Shown in pieces: positions 17,683 through 26,673 of a stretch of 64,000 nucleotides of DNA (position 1 is its first letter; each line of letters begins with the position of its first letter). The position numbers and the translations under genes were made by a program. The DNA comes from JBBSUQ01 sp964389755 (lineage in GTDB: Bacteria; Bacteroidota; Bacteroidia; Flavobacteriales_D; Crocinitomicaceae), in contig CAYMEW010000009.1 in assembly GCA_964389755.1 (NCBI GenBank), forward strand, positions 37,371-101,370, written 5' to 3'. The notes below the pieces were generated by a model. That model was not told the origin of the DNA. It was given only the letters and a program-made list of their open reading frames with translations, and did no database searches.

Positions 17683-19026
17683 ATGAAGGCATTATTACTT
17701 ATTGCGGCAGGTCTTTTCGCGGGACAGGCTATTTCACAAGTGACGATCGGAAATACGACCGTTCAAGTCGATACAGTGGCGGAAGGCCTCGCAACTCCTT
17801 GGGAGATCAGGTGGGGAGACGATGATCAGCTTTGGCTGACCGAAAAGGACGGCTACGTCTCTAAAATTGATCCGGAGACCGGTCAGAGAACCGTATTACT
17901 TGACATTACTTCACAGGTGGAAGTGCAGGGCGAATCAGGACTGTTAGGAATGAGCGACCTGATGGCGTCTTCGGATGTTCCTTCTTCCGATGTGTTTTTA
18001 GTATATACTTATATGGACGGAGGCTCTTTCTTCGAAAAACTCGTGAAATATACCTACGACGGGGTCGGACTCGTAAACGAAGAAGTATTGATAGACAGTA
18101 TCCCGGCCAACTCTTTTCACAACGGTTCGCGCCTGATCCGCCTCGAGGATAATACGCTTTTGATGTCCACTGGTGACGCGGGCGATGCGGACGCCGCACA
18201 GGATACCACTTCACTTTCCGGTAAAATTCTTCGCGTGGGACTTGACGGCGAGGTTCCGGTGGATAACCCGATCCCGGGTTCCTATGTTTATTCTTACGGA
18301 CACCGAAATCCGCAGGGAATACTCGTACACCCGAACGGTCACATATATATCAGCGAGCACGGTCCGGACAGCGATGACGAGTTCCAGATGCTCCTCAGCG
18401 GACGTAACTACGGCTGGCCTGAAGTACTCGGGTTTTGTGATGATGCTTCGGAAACGGCCTTCTGTTCCGATAACGACATCGTGGAGCCGCTTTATGCCTG
18501 GACGCCTACCATCGCACCTTCTGACCTGATCTATTATCAGAATCCGGGGCTGCCGGAATTTCACAATAAAGTTATTATGGCCGTGCTCAAGGACGAAATG
18601 ATGGTTGCCCTTGAATTGAACGAAGACGGAGACACAGTGTTGAATGCGATGGAATACCTGAACAACCAGTTCGGGCGAATCCGTGATCTGTGTGTGGGAC
18701 CGGAAGGAGAGATCTATTTCCTGGCCAATAACAATTCCGGGAATCAGCAAATACTCGTGCTCAAACCGGATTATTTACTTGGAATGGACGATGTGAGCAA
18801 TCAGAAAGCAGTAAAACTTTATCCGAATCCGGCCGAAAACCGACTTTTCATTAAGGGCGATTTGTCTGATTATTCAATTGAAATATGCGATAACGCCGGT
18901 CGTATGGTGTATGCAGGTCAAATCGGGCTGCAGGGAATTGATATTTCAAGCCTGCCCAATGGACATTATCTCGTACACATACAGGAAGGTGGTTACAATC
19001 GTACACTTTCCTTTGTAAAGCGTTAA
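17683..19026 (+). CDS. Secreted PQQ-dependent sugar dehydrogenase-like protein with T9SS sorting domain
   Basis: 447 residues from ATG 17683. A signal peptide (about 1-19, A-I-S-Q) is followed by a six-bladed propeller of the glucose/sorbosone dehydrogenase family, with D-G-Y-V-S-K-I, G-E-S-G-L-L-G and E-H-G-P-D-S-D-D-E motifs. The last ~75 residues (L-Y-P-N-P-A-E-N-R-L-F onward) form a T9SS type A C-terminal sorting domain, so the protein should be exported and anchored at the cell surface. Substrate and PQQ dependence are inferred from the family only. An in-frame start at 17587 would place the signal peptide internally and lies inside the lpd terminator. Confidence 0.88.
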   Translation: MKALLLIAAGLFAGQAISQVTIGNTTVQVDTVAEGLATPWEIRWGDDDQLWLTEKDGYVSKIDPETGQRTVLLDITSQVEVQGESGLLGMSDLMASSDVPSSDVFLVYTYMDGGSFFEKLVKYTYDGVGLVNEEVLIDSIPANSFHNGSRLIRLEDNTLLMSTGDAGDADAAQDTTSLSGKILRVGLDGEVPVDNPIPGSYVYSYGHRNPQGILVHPNGHIYISEHGPDSDDEFQMLLSGRNYGWPEVLGFCDDASETAFCSDNDIVEPLYAWTPTIAPSDLIYYQNPGLPEFHNKVIMAVLKDEMMVALELNEDGDTVLNAMEYLNNQFGRIRDLCVGPEGEIYFLANNNSGNQQILVLKPDYLLGMDDVSNQKAVKLYPNPAENRLFIKGDLSDYSIEICDNAGRMVYAGQIGLQGIDISSLPNGHYLVHIQEGGYNRTLSFVKR

Positions 19027-19073
19027 ATAAACAGTTCCGAACCAGTTGGTGCGGTTCATTAAATATTTTAAAG

Positions 19074-19102
19074 AATCCGGGTTTTAAAAGCCCGGATTTT
19101 TT
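19074..19102 (+). terminator. Rho-independent terminator after the sugar dehydrogenase-like gene
   Basis: An 8-bp stem (19074-19081 with 19091-19098, A-A-T-C-C-G-G-G and complement) closes a 9-nt loop and is followed by a T run to about 19102. Confidence 0.78.
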
Positions 19103-19167
19103 GCGACTATGAACTTCGAAGTACCCGAATCTGTTTCATTAAGATCACCGCTAAAGAATAAAGTGAC

Positions 19168-19980
19168 ATGACCTTTTCCCGGATAAGAAAAAAGCTATAC
19201 GAGGTTGTTTTCGGGACGACCACGCCGGCCGGGCGTAATTTCGACCTGGTTCTGCTGGTCCTGATCCTGCTATCGGTAATTGTTTCGCTTTTTGAAAGTA
19301 TCCCTTACTACCACGTGCGTTACCGAAGTTTTTTACTCACTACGGAACTTGTCTTTTCCATTTTCTTCCTGTTCGAATACCTTGTTCGAATCTGGATTTC
19401 TCCCAAACCTTTTCAGTATATCTTCAGTTTTTGGGGAATTATCGATCTCATTTCCCTGCTTCCCACGTTCTTCCTGCCGTTCGCAACGAATTTTCAATCG
19501 CTTCGCACCATCCGGTCCTTCCGCCTTTTACGGCTTTTCAGGATCCTGCGCCTCAGTAAATTTACTTCCGAAACACAGGTGCTGTTCCATTCGATGCGGG
19601 CCAGCGTCTATAAAATTGTCGTGTTCCTGTTTTGCGTGGTGCTGATCATGGTCTTTGCCGGTACGATTATGTACCTGATTGAAGGTGGAAAGAACGGTTT
19701 TACGTCCATCCCCGCTAGCATCTACTGGGCCATTGTGACCGTAACCACGGTTGGCTTCGGAGACATTACACCGCAAACGGATCTCGGGAAGTTCCTGGCT
19801 GCCGTAATGATGGTGCTCGGGTACGCGATCATTGCCGTTCCTACGGGAATCATCAGCTTTGAAATGTCGCGGTATAAAAAGGATGAAAAAGAGTCGAACG
19901 ACTGCCCGAACTGTGGCCACGACAATCCTTATGGTTCGATCTATTGTAACCAGTGCGGGACAGAATTATATCACCGCTGA
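19168..19980 (+). CDS. Voltage-gated K+ channel-like ion transporter with C-terminal zinc ribbon
   Basis: 270 residues with six membrane segments. The S4 region is Arg-rich (L-R-T-I-R-S-F-R-L-L-R-L-F-R-I-L-R-L), the pore helix is followed by the selectivity filter T194-V-G-F-G-D199, and S6 follows. After S6 the short cytoplasmic tail ends in a treble/zinc ribbon with C246-x2-C249 and C260-x2-C263. The fold is that of Kv-type channels; the GFG filter predicts K+ selectivity. The ribbon could be a metal- or partner-binding regulator of gating. A paralogue of equal length lies at 49609. The 3' end is 1 nt from the stop of the convergent peptidase gene. Confidence 0.9.
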   Translation: MTFSRIRKKLYEVVFGTTTPAGRNFDLVLLVLILLSVIVSLFESIPYYHVRYRSFLLTTELVFSIFFLFEYLVRIWISPKPFQYIFSFWGIIDLISLLPTFFLPFATNFQSLRTIRSFRLLRLFRILRLSKFTSETQVLFHSMRASVYKIVVFLFCVVLIMVFAGTIMYLIEGGKNGFTSIPASIYWAIVTVTTVGFGDITPQTDLGKFLAAVMMVLGYAIIAVPTGIISFEMSRYKKDEKESNDCPNCGHDNPYGSIYCNQCGTELYHR

Positions 19981-19981
19981 A

Positions 19982-22108
19982 TTAGTCAGTAACAAGTACC
20001 ATTTCGTCCACGAGGTGTTTGGCTCCGGCGTATTTGTCCATTACCCACAGTACGTATCGAATATCAACCGTAATATTGCGGCAACGCGAAGCGTCGAACA
20101 TGAAATCGCTCATGGTACTCTCCCAGCTACGGTCGAAGTTTAGCCCCATCAGGTTTCCGTTGGCATCGATAACCGGTGATCCGGAGTTACCTCCTGTCGT
20201 ATGATTGGAACCTGTGAAACAAACCCAGAGTTCGCCGTCCTGCGCATATCTTCCGAAATCTTTCGACTCATAGAGCGCAACCATGTCCGGCAATAGTTCA
20301 AAATCCGGGTTCCCGGTGTTGTATTTATTGATAATGCCGTCCGTAGTTGTGTGCTCGACGTATTTTACACCGTCGCGCGGGTAAGAACCTTCAAGTTTTC
20401 CGTAAGTGATGCGCATGGTGCTGTTGGCATCCGGCCAGTGTTTGGCATCGGGGAACATTACGTATTTGCCTTCCACATATTTTTTGAGTAAAAGGTCCAT
20501 GGCGACCCGGAAATCCCTGGTTTTGGCAATCACGTCCTGATCGAAGTTCTTGCGGATCTCATCGAAAAATGCGAATCCCGGATCCTTCTGCAACGCTTTT
20601 GCCAATTTTTTCTTCCCGAAATGGTCGCTGATGAATTTGCTGTAGCGCAACGGGTCCGTCAAAAAGGAACTCATATAGATCTTTTCGGCATCATATTCGG
20701 GGCGTACGATATCAGTTTTAACCGTAGCGATCTGCTTCAGGTATTCTTCCGTCAGTGCCGTGAAAATTTGCTGATCCACGTTCTGGTCGTAATTCTTAAA
20801 GAAGTTTTCACCCGCCCTTAATAAGATTGCTTTCAAAGAATCGGCCTGTTCGGGGCTCGCTGCTGCCTGGTCCATGTATTTTTCAACGGTACGGGCCAGG
20901 GAATAATATTCGGGACCCACGTAAAAATACTCGACGCCCATCGCATACAAAAAGTCACTGCTGTTGCCCGCATTCGAAAGTGCATTCATCTCGTCGACAA
21001 GTGTTTCGTACTGGTGCCAGCCGTCTTTCGAACGGGCCGTTTCCGTATAGTTTTGTTCGTATTCTTTTTTGACGCTTACTGCATCCATACGCTTTAAACC
21101 GTCGATTTGCCCGATCCACTTTTTCCAGGCGTTCGCGATCCCTGCCTGTTTTGCCGCATATTTGATACGGATCTCATCGGAGTTGCGCATCGCGTTGTCG
21201 ATTACTGCAAGAGACAGGTCACGCATGTGAATACGCGCCGGACGTTCCTTTTCGATAATGTATTTGAGGTAATCGGAAACCACGTGTTGTTCGGTCGTTC
21301 CCGGGAAACCGTAGACCATCGTAAAATCGCCTTCTTTCCGGTCTTTGAACGAAATGGGAAGAAAGTGAAGAGGTTTGTAGGGTACGTTTGTTTCGGAATA
21401 GTCCGCCGGTTTATTATCGGTGCCCGAATAAATACGAAAAACCGAAAAGTCACCGGTATGACGCGGCCAAACCCAGTTGTCCGTATCGCCCCCGAATTTC
21501 CCGATGGCATTGGGAGGAGTTCCCACCAGGCGGATATCGCGGAATGTTTCTTTAACGATCATGTAATAGTCGTTTCCGTAGTTGAATGCCTTGATATCGG
21601 CTTCGTAATGGTTTCCGCGCGTGGCGTCTTCGATGAGCGTGGCGAGGTTTTGGCGCAGCTTTTTCTGACGCTCTTCCTCAGTCATGGAATTATCGACACC
21701 AAAACGGATTTGTTCCGTAACATCCTCGATACGTACCACGCGCATGGCGGTAAGCCCCGGATTCGGCAGTTCCTCGGAAAGGTTCTTTGCCCAAAACCCG
21801 TTTTTCAGGTAATCGTTTTCCAGGGAAGAGTGCGACTGGATAGAAGAGTAACCGCAGTGATGATTGGTCAGCAACAGTCCTTTTTCCGAAACGAGTTCGG
21901 CTGTACAACCGCCCCCGAACTGCACGATCGCGTCTTTCATACTCGAGTGATTGACGCTGTAAATATCCCCGGCGGAAAGCTTCATGCCCATGGCCTGCAT
22001 ATCGGATTCGAAAGCCGAAATGAGCGAAGGGATGAGCATTCCTTCTTCGGCAGCGGCACGAAAAACGAATGTGAGCAAGAGTAGGAAAGCGACAAAATAC
22101 CTTTTCAT
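19982..22108 (-). CDS. S46-family dipeptidyl peptidase, DPP11-like
   Basis: 708 residues with a signal peptide (about 1-20, F-R-A-A-A). The chymotrypsin-like S46 fold is shown by catalytic His84 in T-N-H-H-C-G-Y and Ser644 in G-G-N-S-G-S-P-V. The enzyme removes dipeptides from the N-termini of oligopeptides in the periplasm. In this family the residue after the F-D motif sets specificity: Gly in DPP7, Arg in DPP11. Here it is Arg660 (L-N-F-D-R-S-W-E), which predicts cleavage after Asp or Glu. That assignment is from recalled family knowledge and should be confirmed by alignment. Confidence 0.9.
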   Translation of the reverse strand: MKRYFVAFLLLLTFVFRAAAEEGMLIPSLISAFESDMQAMGMKLSAGDIYSVNHSSMKDAIVQFGGGCTAELVSEKGLLLTNHHCGYSSIQSHSSLENDYLKNGFWAKNLSEELPNPGLTAMRVVRIEDVTEQIRFGVDNSMTEEERQKKLRQNLATLIEDATRGNHYEADIKAFNYGNDYYMIVKETFRDIRLVGTPPNAIGKFGGDTDNWVWPRHTGDFSVFRIYSGTDNKPADYSETNVPYKPLHFLPISFKDRKEGDFTMVYGFPGTTEQHVVSDYLKYIIEKERPARIHMRDLSLAVIDNAMRNSDEIRIKYAAKQAGIANAWKKWIGQIDGLKRMDAVSVKKEYEQNYTETARSKDGWHQYETLVDEMNALSNAGNSSDFLYAMGVEYFYVGPEYYSLARTVEKYMDQAAASPEQADSLKAILLRAGENFFKNYDQNVDQQIFTALTEEYLKQIATVKTDIVRPEYDAEKIYMSSFLTDPLRYSKFISDHFGKKKLAKALQKDPGFAFFDEIRKNFDQDVIAKTRDFRVAMDLLLKKYVEGKYVMFPDAKHWPDANSTMRITYGKLEGSYPRDGVKYVEHTTTDGIINKYNTGNPDFELLPDMVALYESKDFGRYAQDGELWVCFTGSNHTTGGNSGSPVIDANGNLMGLNFDRSWESTMSDFMFDASRCRNITVDIRYVLWVMDKYAGAKHLVDEMVLVTD

Positions 22109-22146
22109 GGAAAATAATTTGCCGTAAAGATAGTGTTTACACAGCC

Positions 22147-22437
22147 TTAGTACAAGTAAAAGGGATAAGTGGAAAGTCCTTTGGCCTTGCGCTTCTGCCG
22201 GCGCTCGTTTCGCTTAATGGATTTGCGGGCCTCCTTTGACTGCATTTTCCAGAAGCGCTTTTTGGCTTTCTTGCGCTCTTTCGCGGCGGCCTTTTCGGCT
22301 TTTCGCTCTTTTTTAGCAAGTTGTTTCTCCGCTTCCTCCACCGTTGCAGGTGCGTTGGCGGGATTTTGGGAGCCGCAGGACTGCAACAGGAAGAGTGAGA
22401 ACAATAAAATAAGGACTGTGTTCGTTTTTATCTTCAT
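22147..22437 (-). CDS. Small Lys/Arg-rich lipoprotein
   Basis: 96 residues with a lipobox L-L-Q-S-C near residue 21. The mature part is almost entirely basic: runs of K, R, A and E from about residue 36 to 86 suggest a long charged helix. No domain is recognised. Such a basic lipoprotein could bind peptidoglycan, LPS or nucleic acid; this is speculation. It is divergent from the lipoprotein gene at 22463, with 25 nt between start codons. Confidence 0.7.
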   Translation of the reverse strand: MKIKTNTVLILLFSLFLLQSCGSQNPANAPATVEEAEKQLAKKERKAEKAAAKERKKAKKRFWKMQSKEARKSIKRNERRQKRKAKGLSTYPFYLY

Positions 22438-22444
22438 ATTTTTG
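22437..22444 (+). promoter_or_regulatory. -7 box TATTTTTG, 22463 lipoprotein gene
   Basis: An exact TAnnTTTG match ending 18 nt before ATG 22463. It overlaps the start codon of the divergent lipoprotein gene at 22437. Confidence 0.55.
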
Positions 22445-22462
22445 CGTTACAACTATAACGGG

Positions 22463-22888
22463 ATGAAAGTACAATATATTTTGGCAATGCTTCTTTTATT
22501 GGCAACGGGCTGTAAAAAAACGTCCAAGAATCATCCTGTGCCGTACGTTGTCACTGACAAAACAATTGATATTACGCTTCCTTCATACAGCGAACTGATG
22601 AACGTGGGCGGATATTGCTACGTAACCGGCGGCTCGCGCGGGATCATCGTTTACCGGAAGTCCACGGACGAATTCGTGGCCTGGGACCGCCATTCGCCGA
22701 ACGATCCGAACGGAACCTGCCCGACACCCCTGACACCCAATCCCGATAATTTCCTGGAACTCGACGATCCTTGCTCGGATGGTAAATTTTCGCTCTACGA
22801 CGGCTCGCCTATCAGTTCTTCCGACTGGGGACTGCGGCAATATATTGCCGTTTGGAACGGAAGCAATCAATTGCGCATTTACAATTGA
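22463..22888 (+). CDS. Lipoprotein with degenerate Rieske-like fold
   Basis: 141 residues from ATG 22463 with lipobox L-A-T-G-C (C18). The pattern G-I-I-V-Y-R-K-S-T-D-E-F-V-A-W-D-R, then C-P-T and D-P-C-S-D-G-K-F-S-L-Y-D-G-S-P, and finally L-R-Q-Y-I-A-V-W-N-G-S-N-Q-L-R-I-Y-N, follows the strand order of a Rieske domain. The two C-x-H / C-x2-H iron-sulfur ligand motifs are missing, so it probably does not bind a 2Fe-2S cluster. Similar degenerate lipoproteins are common in Flavobacteriales; their role is unknown. The next gene begins with a TTG overlapping its TGA stop. Confidence 0.72.
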   Translation: MKVQYILAMLLLLATGCKKTSKNHPVPYVVTDKTIDITLPSYSELMNVGGYCYVTGGSRGIIVYRKSTDEFVAWDRHSPNDPNGTCPTPLTPNPDNFLELDDPCSDGKFSLYDGSPISSSDWGLRQYIAVWNGSNQLRIYN

Positions 22889-23805
22889 AAAAAGGGCCAG
22901 ATGATATTCGCCATCAACGCGTTCTACTGGCCTCGCTAAACTGGGGACTCGGGCACGTAACACGAGACATCGGGCTGATCCGGAACTTACTTGCCAATGG
23001 AAACGAGGTACTCATCGCGGCGGATGCCGCGCAGCAGGCCGTCTTTCGAAATTACTTTCCGGACCTGCAATACATTTTACTAGACGGTTACCCCTTTCAA
23101 TTCCGGGGAAAAGGCCGTTTTGCACGAGACCTTTTTCGGCAAAGAAATGCACTTTCGAAAAGGTACAGGCGAGAACTGCGCGAGACCGCGGCACTGGTGC
23201 GAGAATGGAAGCCGGACCTGCTGATTTCGGATCACCGCTATGGTTTCAGGAATGCGCACTGTGAATCGATTTTCGTGACACACCAGTTTAACCTGCCGCT
23301 GCACTGGTATCAGTTTCCTGTGCAATGGTTACATCACCGGCTGATGACGCGTTTTGATCATATCTGGATCGTGGATGATGCGAACTCCGCGATGGCCGGT
23401 AAGCTGAGCCGAAACCATTCTCCGATAAGCGTTTTTATCGGTTATTTGTCGCGGTTTACAAGAAAGAATACCGAAAAAGCCGGACACGAAGTTCTGATCG
23501 TAAGCGGTCCGCCGCCGTATGCTCAGCAGTTCTACGATGAACAGGTTCGGCGCGTTGCAGGCCGGGAACTTTTTGTGATCGCTCCCGCGACGGTCAGGAA
23601 GCTGGCCGATACCCGGAAACTGATTCACCTCGACCCGAACGACTGGCAGGGAAACGACTGCGTTATCGCTTCAGCCTCTAAACTCATTTCCCGCTGCGGC
23701 TATTCCACACTGATGGACCTCCATTACCTGCAGGCGAATGCAGAGTTGATCGCGACTCCCGGCCAGGCTGAACAGGAATACCTTGCCCGGCTCCACAAAC
23801 GTTAA
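22885..23805 (+). CDS. MurG-like GT-B glycosyltransferase
   Basis: About 306 residues. The N-terminal R-V-L-L-A-S-L-N-W-G-L-G-H-V-T-R-D resembles the G-G-T-x-G-H nucleotide-sugar transferase motif, and the C-terminal region has S-R-C-G-Y-S-T-L-M-D-L and a final P-G-Q-A-E-Q-E-Y-L-A segment, as in GT28 enzymes. Probably cytoplasmic or membrane-associated; donor and acceptor are unknown. No ATG is available near the conserved start. I chose TTG 22885, which overlaps the preceding stop (TTGA); another TTG at 22852 would add 11 residues and overlap 37 nt. Confidence 0.78.
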   Translation: MKKGPDDIRHQRVLLASLNWGLGHVTRDIGLIRNLLANGNEVLIAADAAQQAVFRNYFPDLQYILLDGYPFQFRGKGRFARDLFRQRNALSKRYRRELRETAALVREWKPDLLISDHRYGFRNAHCESIFVTHQFNLPLHWYQFPVQWLHHRLMTRFDHIWIVDDANSAMAGKLSRNHSPISVFIGYLSRFTRKNTEKAGHEVLIVSGPPPYAQQFYDEQVRRVAGRELFVIAPATVRKLADTRKLIHLDPNDWQGNDCVIASASKLISRCGYSTLMDLHYLQANAELIATPGQAEQEYLARLHKR

Positions 23806-23873
23806 TATTCGCTAATTTCAAAACGCGATGCTTCCCGGACTTGTTGATGTTAAACACATTAAAATTAACGAAC

Positions 23874-24305
23874 ATGAACATTTTTGAAGCGATCCGCCGG
23901 GATCATGAAGTACAACGTGATTTGTTAGACCGGCTTGTGGAAACTTCCGGTGATACGGCAGACAGGAGAAGGTATTATGAAAGACTCAAGCACCAGCTGA
24001 TCATGCATGAAAAAGCCGAAGAGCGCGAATTTTATACGCATTTGATGGAGCATGATCTCACGCAGGATAAAGCCCGTCACAGCGTCTCGGAACATCATGA
24101 GATCGACGAATTACTCGAAAAACTCGATGACACTGAAATGGACGTTTCATCCTGGCTCGTTTATGCAAAGCAATTGAAGGAACTGGTGGAACATCACCTG
24201 GATGAGGAAGAGCAGGAGGTTTTCCAGCTGGCAGGCAAAGTGCTTACTGAAAAGCAAAAGACCATGCTCGTAAAGCCTTATGATAAAATGATGGAGATAG
24301 AATAA
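23874..24305 (+). CDS. Hemerythrin HHE-domain protein
   Basis: 143 residues from ATG 23874, all alpha-helical. Metal-ligand candidates of the HHE cation-binding domain are spread as expected: R-R-D-H-E near residue 10, H-E-K-A-E-E-R-E-F-Y near 45-54, S-E-H-H-E-I near 75 and E-H-H-L-D-E-E-E near 108-115. Such domains bind a di-iron centre and act in O2 or NO sensing or storage. The family is broad and the ligand here is not determined. The strong bidirectional terminator at 24324 follows. Confidence 0.85.
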   Translation: MNIFEAIRRDHEVQRDLLDRLVETSGDTADRRRYYERLKHQLIMHEKAEEREFYTHLMEHDLTQDKARHSVSEHHEIDELLEKLDDTEMDVSSWLVYAKQLKELVEHHLDEEEQEVFQLAGKVLTEKQKTMLVKPYDKMMEIE

Positions 24306-24323
24306 ACTCTAATCCGCTCAATG

Positions 24324-24357
24324 AAAAAGGCCCCGCCAATTTGGCGGGGCCTTTTTT
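24324..24357. terminator. Bidirectional terminator between convergent genes
   Basis: A very strong near-palindrome: 9-bp GC core G-G-C-C-C-C-G-C-C with its complement, 5-nt loop, flanked by A5 on one side and T6 on the other. It can terminate the hemerythrin gene on the plus strand and the TPR lipoprotein gene (stop at 24380) on the minus strand. Confidence 0.9.
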
Positions 24358-24379
24358 GTATTGTAAGATTTAATAATTC

Positions 24380-26080
24380 TTAGTTTACTGCTGAAGTAAA
24401 GGTGGAGTTATCAGCATACTTCAGGAATTCACGATCCTTCGCAGCTTTGGTTTTCCAGGAAGCATCTTTTGCGAAAGACGACTTCAGGTTGCTTACTACT
24501 GTGTCAACTTTGTCCTGACGCGCAGCAGCGATTGCTTTGAGGTAGTATCCCTGTGCAGTTTCTTTGTCCGCAGAAGCATCGATCGTACCTACTGCCTGTG
24601 CAGCGTTTCCGTTGAGCAATTGTGCAAGTGCTTTGTTGAAAGAAGCCTCTGAACCGAAGTTTGAAACAGCTGCAGCATAGTCACCATCCTGGATGTTCAG
24701 GATTCCCATGTTGTAGCTTACTTCCTGTCCTGCACCTTTTGCCTGAGCAAGCAGTGATTTCGCTTTCGCACGGTCTCCTGATTTACCTGCGATAGCTGCG
24801 AGGTTGTTTTTAGAGATCGGGTTGTCTTTGATGCTGTTTGCTTTTTCGAACTCAGCTTTCGCTTCGGTCATTTTGTTCTGCATGTAAAGTACACCTCCCG
24901 CGTTGTTGAATGCGCGGTAGTCATTCGGGAACTTCGTTTCAGCGTGCTTGTAAAGACGCAGTTTCTCATTCAGATCATTTGTCAGAGTAGCTGTGAAGAG
25001 TACTTCTTCAAGTGTCAGCGTGTCGAGGTTTGACTTGGAAAGCGTTGTAAGTTCTTCGTCTGAGTATCCTGTTTTGTCATAAACAACAGCGATCTCTGCA
25101 CGACGCAGTTGCGGGAATACGTTATTGTCGAGGTAAGTGAATGTTTTACCCATGTTACGCATTTCAGTTTCACGCTGAGCCGGATCTTTGTACATTTCAA
25201 GTACGCGGATCACGAGTTGCTTGTCGCCTTCGTCCATTTTGGATTTCTCGAGCTCGATCTTGAACCCTTTGTAATCCTCACCACGACCTTCGAGTTTGTA
25301 CATGTCGTCCATCTGCGCTTTCTCGTTCTTCGCTTTTTTCGCGATTCCCATTGTGGCAGTTTTTGCTGTACTTGCACGGTCGTTAGAGAGCGTGTTGTTT
25401 TTGTCCTCTTCCCCTTCCGGTGATGCATAACCCGTAATGTTGATGCCTTTGATAGCGATCTTCGGGTTGGTTTGTGCACCTGCCAGCCAGCTTTCGAGGT
25501 CCTTGATGTCCTGATCACGCATTTCGGAAGAACGTACTTCTGAACGGCCTTTCAGGTAGTTGATCGTAGCGTTGTAGTTCTCTTCGGTTACCCGTTTGAA
25601 CTCGTCTTTTGCCATGATCACTTTGAAATCTTTGTTTACGAGCAGCGGAGTGATGATTGTACCGTCAGCGATTTTCATCGTTTCGAGTTCGTCTTTCTCT
25701 TTGGTACCCTTGTACACTTTTCCACTAACTGTAAGCTCCGTTACTTCGTATTCCGGTTTGTAAGGAACTACATCCGTGTAAGTAAACTTACCACCGGATT
25801 TATATTGAATAACAGTTCCGTTTCCGGTAGCCTTCTCACCCTGAATAGTAATCGTTTTCAGCGGTGTGCTTCCAAGCATCGGCGTGATCTCGGCACGGGC
25901 TTTTTTCTTGATTCCTTTCTCCGGGAGGGTAACATCTACCTTGATACGGATGGAATCTCCATGCATTTCAAGCGGGTCCGGTGTTACCTTGTAATCCACA
26001 TCTTTCAGGAGGTCGCAACTTGCTACTAACGATCCTGTAATTGCAACGAACGCTAGACCTCTAAGGCTTTGTTTTTTCAT
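24380..26080 (-). CDS. Lipoprotein with TPR-like C-terminal region
   Basis: 566 residues with lipobox L-V-A-S-C near residue 22. Residues ~30-130 look like beta-rich Ig-type domains. A central part contains G-Y-A-S-P-E-G and N-D-R-A-S-T-A, which resembles the OmpA-like peptidoglycan-binding motif T-G-Y-A-S-x-E-G...L-S-x-x-R-A. The C-terminal ~220 residues contain TPR-like helices (Y-R-A-F-N-N-A-G-G-V-L-Y, N-K-M-T-E-A-K-A-E-F). It is therefore probably a periplasmic peptidoglycan-associated scaffold lipoprotein. Codon use is smooth and consistent with high expression. Confidence 0.82.
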   Translation of the reverse strand: MKKQSLRGLAFVAITGSLVASCDLLKDVDYKVTPDPLEMHGDSIRIKVDVTLPEKGIKKKARAEITPMLGSTPLKTITIQGEKATGNGTVIQYKSGGKFTYTDVVPYKPEYEVTELTVSGKVYKGTKEKDELETMKIADGTIITPLLVNKDFKVIMAKDEFKRVTEENYNATINYLKGRSEVRSSEMRDQDIKDLESWLAGAQTNPKIAIKGINITGYASPEGEEDKNNTLSNDRASTAKTATMGIAKKAKNEKAQMDDMYKLEGRGEDYKGFKIELEKSKMDEGDKQLVIRVLEMYKDPAQRETEMRNMGKTFTYLDNNVFPQLRRAEIAVVYDKTGYSDEELTTLSKSNLDTLTLEEVLFTATLTNDLNEKLRLYKHAETKFPNDYRAFNNAGGVLYMQNKMTEAKAEFEKANSIKDNPISKNNLAAIAGKSGDRAKAKSLLAQAKGAGQEVSYNMGILNIQDGDYAAAVSNFGSEASFNKALAQLLNGNAAQAVGTIDASADKETAQGYYLKAIAAARQDKVDTVVSNLKSSFAKDASWKTKAAKDREFLKYADNSTFTSAVN

Positions 26081-26114
26081 ATTCGATTATTAAATTCTTA
26101 CCAAAATTTAGTTG

Positions 26115-26144
26115 CAATATTACATAAAAAAATAAACTGGCAAA
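26115..26144 (-). promoter_or_regulatory. Promoter with -33 TTTG and -7 TAATATTG for the TPR lipoprotein gene
   Basis: On the minus strand TTTG (26144-26141) is followed after 18 nt by TAATATTG (26122-26115), a one-mismatch -7 box. This is one of the few promoters here with both elements at a sensible spacing. The predicted leader is about 30 nt, up to ATG 26080. Confidence 0.5.
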
Positions 26145-26151
26145 AAAATAA

Positions 26152-26673
26152 TTAACATTTAATAACAATCGATTGGCCTGAATTGTAGACAAACACGGGG
26201 TTTTTATCGACGGACCATTCCAGTAGTTGTGAAACGGTTAACTGGCGTAGCGGACAGCGTTTTGAGGCACAAAGATCACTCAGCGGTTTCAGAACGAAAT
26301 TGCGCTCGCTGTATTTCAAGTGAGGAATGATCAGTTCGGCCGTTTGATGAATTTCTTCGTTGAAAAACACGATATCCAGGTCGATCGGACGGGAACTGTA
26401 GCCGGGTTCTTTGGGAAAAGTTCTTCCAAGTTGATTCTCAATTGCTTTCAGGTGCTTTAAAAGTGCTTCGGGATTAAGATCTGTTTGCAGGTGGATGCAG
26501 GCATTCAAAAATAGCTGTTCAGCCTCAAAACCCACAGCTTTGTTCTCGTAAAGCGGTGATATGGCGAGCACCTTTCCCTGGCTGTTGAGCTGGCTTACGG
26601 CGTCCTGAATGTGTTGAACGCGGTCACCGAGATTGGAGCCCACGGCGAGATAGACATCGTTTATTTTTTCCAC
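26152..26673 (-). CDS. folK: 6-hydroxymethyl-7,8-dihydropterin pyrophosphokinase
   Basis: 173 residues. It transfers pyrophosphate from ATP to the pterin in folate synthesis. Family motifs: L-A-V-G-S-N-L-G-D-R near the start and R-P-I-D-L-D-I-V-F-F in the middle, with the two metal-binding Asp residues. The start is a GTG at 26673 that overlaps the end of gldD by 13 nt; no nearby ATG fits. The extra ~35 residues after the core are typical of Bacteroidota versions. Confidence 0.92.
   Translation of the reverse strand: MEKINDVYLAVGSNLGDRVQHIQDAVSQLNSQGKVLAISPLYENKAVGFEAEQLFLNACIHLQTDLNPEALLKHLKAIENQLGRTFPKEPGYSSRPIDLDIVFFNEEIHQTAELIIPHLKYSERNFVLKPLSDLCASKRCPLRQLTVSQLLEWSVDKNPVFVYNSGQSIVIKC

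Noticed and set aside
21107..22084. 325-codon open frame antisense to the S46 peptidase
   Set aside because: The S46 frame contains catalytic motifs and signal peptide; the antisense frame has neither.
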